A stretch of DNA of 64,000 nt from Ailurus styani. Its lineage: Eukaryota; Chordata; Mammalia; Carnivora; Ailuridae. Below the pieces are notes generated by a model. The model was given only the letters and a program-made list of their open reading frames with translations, was not told where the DNA came from and ran no database searches. Location of the stretch: positions 248 to 64,247 of the forward strand of contig LNAC01001227.1 of the NCBI GenBank assembly GCA_002007465.1, read 5' to 3'. The position numbers were made by a program, and so were the translations under genes. Positions 59,254 through 64,000 of this stretch are shown here, one piece after another (within the stretch, counting starts at the first letter, position 1; each line of letters begins with the position of its first letter).

Positions 59254-60287
59254 GTTTCTGTGTTTATATTTAATGTATATATGTTTTTGTGGACATCATA
59301 TTGTGTGCCTTACTCTTTTCCCCTAGTTATAATATTGAGATATAATTGAAGTGGTGTCTTATTTCTATTCAGTATGATTATCTTGCTTTTATTTGGAGTA
59401 TTTAAATGATTTCAACTTAATGTAATTGTTGATATGCTTGGGTTTAAGTCTACTAACTTACAGTTGTCTTATGTATTCTTTATTCCTATTTTAATCTTTG
59501 AGTATTTTTAGTATTCTATTTTATTTACTCTATTGGTTTATTAGATGTATTGCTTTGCTTAGAGTTTACCATAATGTTGAAATTACTACTCTGTAATCCC
59601 ATTTTTACCTTCAAATGATATTATATCACCATAAATAATATAAGACCTTACACGGTATACTTCCATTCCTTCTTCTTGTCATTTGTGCTATTGTTGTCAT
59701 ACATTTTACTTATAAATGTATTATAAATCTTATAACGCATTGCTGTTACATTTGCCTTAAATATTCTATTATTTTAAAAATGAGACAAAGTTTTTTATAT
59801 TAACCCAAAGATTTATCATTTATGGTAGTCTTTACAGCTTTGGGTAGATTGACGTTTTCATTTGTTACTATTTTCCTTTAGCTTGAACTTTCTGTAACAG
59901 TTTAGTGTAATGCAGTTCTGGTGGCCTCAAATTCTATCAATTTTTATTTATAGGAAAATGTTTTTATTTTCATTTAGTTTTGAAATACATTTTCAAAGGT
60001 GATTTTTCTATCTTTTCTCTCTTTGTGCCTCAGAGAGAAAGCTTCTACTGTTTTGTTTTTAATTTCATAATTCTTTTGTTCTATAGTGTTTAATATTTTA
60101 AGTTAATCTAGATAATTTTTCATTCTAGTTACTGTATTAAAATTTTTAGTTTTAGAAGTTCCATTTGGGTTTTCCTAGTTTTTAAAAAGCTGCTTTATGT
60201 TTCATTAAGCACATTTATATAAATGGTTTAAAGACTTTGTCAGCTAATTCAGTCATCTAATTTCTGCGTATTTTTAATGCTTAGTCT

Positions 60288-60496
60288 TTTATTTTTTTTT
60301 TAAAGATTTTGTTTATTTATTTGACAGAGAGAGAGAGAGAGAGACAGTGAGAGACGGAACAAGCAGGGGCAGAGGGAGAAGGAGAAGTGGGCTTCCTGCC
60401 AAACAGGGAGCCCGATGTGGGGCTTGATCCCAGGACCCTGTGATCATGACCTGAATAGAAGGCAGATGCTTAACGACTGAGCCACCCAGTCGCCCC
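60288..60496 (-). mobile_element. CAN-SINE
   Basis: TTTTTTTTTTAAAGATTTTGTTTATTTATTTGACAGAG to GCCACCCAGTCGCCCC. TTAATGCTTAGTCTTTTA / TTAATGCTTGCTCTTTTA flanks. Confidence 0.95.
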
Positions 60497-60514
60497 TTAA
60501 TGCTTGCTCTTTTA

Positions 60515-60605
60515 AAAATTAAAAAATTTATGAAGAAAATGAAAGAATATACAAATAAATGGAAAAGTTATCTTGTGTTCATGGATTGGAAGGTGGCTAT
60601 TCTTA
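60515..60605 (+). mobile_element. small LINE-1 ORF2 scrap
   Basis: AAGAATATACAAATAAATGGAAAAGTTATCTTGTGTTCATGGATTGGAAG is L1 ORF2 sense sequence, opposite to the neighbouring L1. Confidence 0.75.
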
Positions 60606-61341
60606 TATCCTAGGGTTTCAAGAGAGATGGTTTGAACCACACCCTTCCTCTCCTGACTCTCTGAGCTTTCTTAACATCCAGACTCATGTTCTTTCCCACT
60701 TAGGTCACCTAAGAAGTTCATGGAATATTTTGGCATAAAAAATTATCAGATAGGTAATATTTGGAATCACAACTATGGATTAGTTATAATGTCTGTATTT
60801 CTAATATCCAGCCATCAGTCTGTCTGTAGGCTGTCATGCATTCGTGGATATAGATCTCCTGGTTTTCCCTATCCTCAGTCATTTGAGGGTTGGCTCCTGG
60901 GGAAGAAAGCTGACCAGAATTTGAGCCTCACAGGTCTCAGGATGACTTTATAACCTTATCTGGCTGATAGAGCTCTACCCTGTCATAGCCCATGTCCCTC
61001 TGGGTTGGTTCTGTTCTTTATACCTCTACAGTCAAGTTTGAATGCCTACATAATACGTGGTTTCCTTGGGCTTGGGTGAGGAATTAGCTTCTCTAACCAA
61101 CGCCAAAATATATTTTCCTAGTATTCAGCTACTCCAAATAGTCTGTCTTCAGAAACTGACTTGTGGAGGTCCCATTCCGATACCAACTGTTAAGTCTTCT
61201 CCCCCTTCCCAATGCTGGAATAAGAAACACTTTTATCTATGACATGTAATGGTCATATACCATTGTCCATGACATGCTACTTCTAATCCCCAAACCAGAA
61301 TCATGAACACTTACTTGGTTTAGTTTTCTTTTTTCTTTTAG

Positions 61342-61644
61342 GATTTGTGCGTCTAGCTGGAGGAGATGGACCCTGCTTAGGGAGGGTAGAAGTGCATTCT
61401 GGAAAAGACTGGCTTCCACTGTCCTACGGGAACTTTACATTACTCACTGCCCAGGTCATCTGTGCAGAGTTGGGGTGTGGCAAAGCTGTGTCTTTTCTGG
61501 AGGATGTGTCCTTCAGAGAGTCAGATAGAGTCTGGCCTAAAGAATACCAGTGTAAGGGTCACGAACCTGAGCTCTGGTTTTGCCACAGTGAGTCCTGTCC
61601 AGGAGATGCTTGCTACCATGGGGCTGTTCAAGTTTTCTGTTCAG
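61342..61644 (+). CDS. WC1: WC1-like gene, SRCR domain b exon
   Basis: A 303-nt exon with a long pyrimidine tract and TTTTAG acceptor at 61341 and donor GTGAGA at 61645, phase 1/1. It encodes an SRCR domain starting G-FVRLAGGDGPC and ending VQVFCSG. Recognisable segments are GRVEVHSGKDW, GNFTLLTAQVICAELGCGKAVS, FRESD and CKGHEPELWFC. The second SRCR cysteine is replaced (WLPLSYG), and an extra cysteine sits in the SESCPGDAC segment, keeping eight cysteines in total. I recall both peculiarities in bovine WC1 domain b. One N-glycosylation sequon, NFT, is present. It lies 6.4 kb downstream of domain a and only 93 bp upstream of the next exon. The reading frame is intact. Confidence 0.9.
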
Positions 61645-61737
61645 GTGAGATGCAGAGTGGGACTTCAACCTCACCACATACTCTCTTGGGGTAAAAAAGA
61701 CATGAGATTTGGCTGAAATCTTGTCTTTTCCTGCTAG
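61645..61737 (+). other. WC1: WC1-like gene, 93-bp intron between SRCR b and c
   Basis: A very short intron with donor GTGAGA, a pyrimidine-rich TTGTCTTTTCCTGC tract and acceptor TAG. In-frame stops within it (for example TAA in GGGGTAAAAAAG) confirm that it must be removed. Confidence 0.85.
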
Positions 61738-62055
61738 TGTACACAGAAGTCCGGCTCACGAAAAATGGCATCTCTCAGTGTGAGGGACAAGTGGAGATGC
61801 ATATTTCTGGACAGTGGAAAATGCTCTGCGCCTCCCACTGGAATATGGCCAATGCCAATGTTGTTTGTCAACAGCTGGGCTGTGGAGTTGCCATCTCTAC
61901 TCCAGAAGGAGCATACTTTGTGGAAGGAGATGATGAAATTTGGAGAGCTCGATTTCACTGCTCAGGGGCTGAGTCTTTTTTGTGGAATTGCCATGTGACT
62001 GCCCTGGGCATTCCTGGTTGTACCCATAGAAACACAGCCTCAGTGATCTGCTCAG
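61738..62055 (+). CDS. WC1: WC1-like gene, SRCR domain c exon
   Basis: A 318-nt exon with acceptor CCTGCTAG at 61737 and donor GTGAGA at 62056, phase 1/1. The domain begins V-YTEVRLTKNG and ends NTASVICSG. Motifs are QCEGQVEM, SGQWKMLCASHW, NVVCQQLGCGVAIS, FHCSGAESFLWNC and VTALG.PGC. All eight group B cysteines are present. The sequence closely follows bovine WC1 domain c as I remember it (CEGQVEMNISG, LCASHW, GVAISTP). CD163L1 has a homologous domain, but it diverges more. The next expected exon (domain d, RLRLVDGGGPC-like) is not seen in the remaining 1.9 kb, so the gene continues beyond the window. Confidence 0.9.
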
Positions 62056-62454
62056 GTGAGAGAGAGGGAAGGGCTAACTGGTACTCAGAATGCTCCTTAG
62101 GTGAAATGTCCCTAAGAGCAGAGAGTGTGGAAAAGTTATTTTAAAAATGAGATAATCCATGATAAAATACGGTTCTTTTCATTGTTCTTTTGCCTTTCAG
62201 TTCAAGGCAAGGAATGTTAAGAGGAATATCTTTTAAAATTAACACTATTATTTAAATATATCTGAGTATTATTTGAAGAGAAAGTATGTAAGTAGTTAAG
62301 TATGTAATTCAAAGAATCATAATAACATGAATACTGTGTAACCCTTACCCAGATTGACAAAGAGATCATTAGCAGCACCCTAGTAGCCACATTCATACCC
62401 TACCGGTCACTATGCCCACCCTTCTGTCTGAAGAAAACCTGTCTCTTCACTTCT

Positions 62455-62658
62455 TTTTTTTTTTTTTTTTAAAGATTTTATTTATTTATTTCACAGAGGG
62501 AGAGAGATCACAAGGAGGCAGAGGCAAGCAGAGAGAGAGGGGGAAGCAGGCTCCCCGCCGAGCAGGGAGCCCGATGCGGGCCTCGATCTCAGGACCCTGA
62601 GATCATGACCTGAGCCGAAAGCAGAGGCTTTTAACCCACTGAGCCACCCAGGCGCCCT
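62455..62658 (-). mobile_element. CAN-SINE in the intron after SRCR c
   Basis: Long T tail, TTTCACAGAGGGAGAGAGATCACAAG to GCCACCCAGGCGCCC. CCTGTCTCTTCACTTCT on both sides. Confidence 0.96.
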
Positions 62659-62689
62659 GTCTCTTCACTTCTATTCTATAGAATAGTTT

Positions 62690-63550
62690 TTTTCTGTTTT
62701 GAACTTCATATAAAATCATATAGTATATTTCATTTTGCATCTGACTTCTTTGATTCCATACTATATGTGCGACTCATGCATGTAGTTGTTTATAGCTTTG
62801 CTTCACTCATTTTTATTATTGTGAAGTGTCCCACTGAATGACCATGTGACCAGGTATTGATCCATCAACTGATGGTGGAGTTTTGATTTATTTCCAGTAC
62901 TTAATAATCACAAATAGTGATGTTACAGATAGCTATGACAGTGACTCATGTTACAAATATGTATGTATTTATTTTGGGTGTTTAACTCTTGCCCATTCAT
63001 TTTTACTCTCTTAATGGTGTTCGTTGATAAGCCAAGTTCTTCACTTTAACAAGGTTCAGTTTATCAACTTTTTTTTTCACATACTGCTTCTTACTTCCTT
63101 TGAAGAGAACTTTGTCTACTCTATGATTCTGAAAATATTCCTCTGTGGTTTAGTTATCTTTATTTCAGATATTATTGTATAGTCCTGGCATTGATTTTCA
63201 TATGTGATAAACATCAAATTTCATACTTTTATATGAATATCCAATAGACTCAGAATTCTTCCTTAAAAAGACACTTTGCCTGACTGCAGTGCCACCTTTG
63301 TCACAATGAGTCTATAGAATGTCTGAGTTATCTTCTGGACTCTAATCTCTTCTATTGTATCATTGTCTATTCTGGCACCAATGCCCGAGTTCAGTAATTA
63401 TTATAACTTTGTAGTATGTCTTGATATGTGATAAAGTTATACCTCTAATTTCATTGTTTTTCTTCTCAAGATCATTGTTGATCAGTGTCGATCATTTTGG
63501 CTTTTTCCATATAAATTTTAGAATTAGCTTGTTATTTTTCACCAAAAAGA
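62690..63550 (-). mobile_element. ancient LINE-1 relic
   Basis: Minus-strand pattern CATTTTTATTATTGTGAAGTGTCCCACTGAATGACC ... TATTGATCCATCAACTGATGG ... ATGGTGTTCGTTGATAAGCCAAG. Confidence 0.72.
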
Positions 63551-63559
63551 GCTTGATGA

Positions 63560-63640
63560 TCTAGTCCAAGATGGTGACATAAGAGACTCCTGAGCTTACC
63601 ACCTCCTACAAACACACTTTTCCAACTCTTAAAGTGAGGT
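63560..63640 (+). mobile_element. LINE-1 5'UTR-like fragment
   Basis: GTCCAAGATGGTGACATAAGAGACTCCTGAGCTTACCACCTCC looks like the start of a carnivore L1 5'UTR in the plus orientation. Confidence 0.6.
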
Positions 63641-64000
63641 AGGAATTATTCTTTCTCTCCCTTTTTTTTAATTCTTTGGAAGACTGGGTGTTAATTCTTT
63701 TTTTCCTTTGTATTAAACTTTTTATTTTTAAACAAACACGAACTTACAGAAAAGTTGCAAGAATCATGTAAATATCAGAAAGGACCCATAAATATAAAAA
63801 TCTGACTGGTAGGTTCGAAGAAAGGTGAATTACAGACCACTTCTTCTCTATGGATTCAGAATTCATGAAGTAAATTTTAGCAAATTAAATCCAGAGATGT
63901 AAAAAAAATTAATATACCACAACCAAATAGAGTTTGTCCCAGAAATACAGTTAGTATAAGATGTACCAATTACCCAAACCAAACAACAAAAGGAACCGTG
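63641..64000. other. no gene seen; within the WC1-like gene body
   Basis: AT-rich, possibly old repeat. No SRCR exon in the last 1.9 kb of the window. Confidence 0.4.

Larger units (their letters stand above)
58230..60280 (-). mobile_element. ancient LINE-1 relic
   Basis: Minus-strand ORF2 N-terminal and ORF1-side sequence (TTGTTAATTTGTGTATTTTCTC, TCTACTAGAAGATTATCAG). Heavily diverged, with two SINEs inside it and a third at its right end. Confidence 0.7.
54941..61341 (+). other. WC1: WC1-like gene, intron between SRCR a and b (6.4 kb)
   Basis: Bounded by GTAAGG and TTTTAG. It holds six minus- or plus-strand CAN-SINEs, an old L1 body (58.2-60.3 kb) and small L1 scraps. The stretches 54,941-55,735 and 56,614-57,985 contain no gene or repeat that I recognise, apart from an old L1-tail-like piece near 56.8-57.0 kb. 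No additional SRCR exon was seen. Confidence 0.75.

Noticed and set aside
1..64000. tRNA genes
   Set aside because: The many tRNA-like A/B-box sequences are the tRNA-Lys-derived heads of CAN-SINEs or MIR elements, with SINE tails and target duplications.
1..64000. CRISPR arrays or prokaryotic systems
   Set aside because: The repeats are dispersed SINEs, L1 and microsatellites of a mammalian genome. No spaced short-repeat array exists.

Overview
This window is nuclear DNA from a carnivoran mammal, most likely a caniform and probably a mustelid. The main evidence is more than 30 copies of the carnivore tRNA-Lys-derived CAN-SINE on both strands, many with a (TCTG)/(CCTCTCTGCCT) pyrimidine tract, an AAATAAATAAATAAAATCTTT tail and clear target-site duplications. 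Several carnivore LINE-1 (L1) elements are also present. No bacterial, plasmid or CRISPR features were seen.

The one host gene I can support lies on the + strand in the right third. Four exons form the 5' half of a WC1-type scavenger-receptor cysteine-rich (SRCR) gene, the family of gamma-delta T-cell co-receptors known mainly from ruminants and pigs. They are a leader (signal peptide) exon at about 41.3 kb, a first SRCR exon at 54,620-54,940, and SRCR exons 2 and 3 at 61,342-61,644 and 61,738-62,055. All junctions are phase 1 with GT/AG sites, and no exon contains a stop. The order leader, domain a (lacking the C2/C7 cysteine pair), domain b (FVRLAGGDGPC), domain c (EVRL..NG..QCEGQVEM) matches my memory of the N-terminus of bovine WC1. 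The remaining SRCR, transmembrane and cytoplasmic exons should lie beyond the right edge.

Region by region: 0-5 kb is old L1 with SINEs. 5.9-12.6 kb is a young, nearly full-length L1 on the minus strand (two ORFs, 5'UTR, one frameshift, one assembly gap). 12.6-17.2 kb is mostly non-repetitive, with small tandem repeats. 17.2-25.4 kb is a second nearly full-length, decayed L1 on the plus strand. It has a perfect 17-bp target duplication and carries a nested young L1 tail and three SINEs. It sits inside a still older L1 that ends near 26.7 kb. 26.7-41.2 kb is intergenic, with SINEs, MIR, MER5A-like, LTR-like and L2-like relics, microsatellites and a 25-bp perfect hairpin. 41.3-64 kb is the WC1-like gene, whose 13.2-kb first intron holds a full-length-scale ancient L1.

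The assembly has five places with N. Two look like gap-closing errors: an 80-base block copied from about 5.1 kb into the L1 at 10.86 kb, and a 187-N gap inside a SINE flanked by the same bases on both sides. All family names come from reading the sequence and from memory; no search was run.
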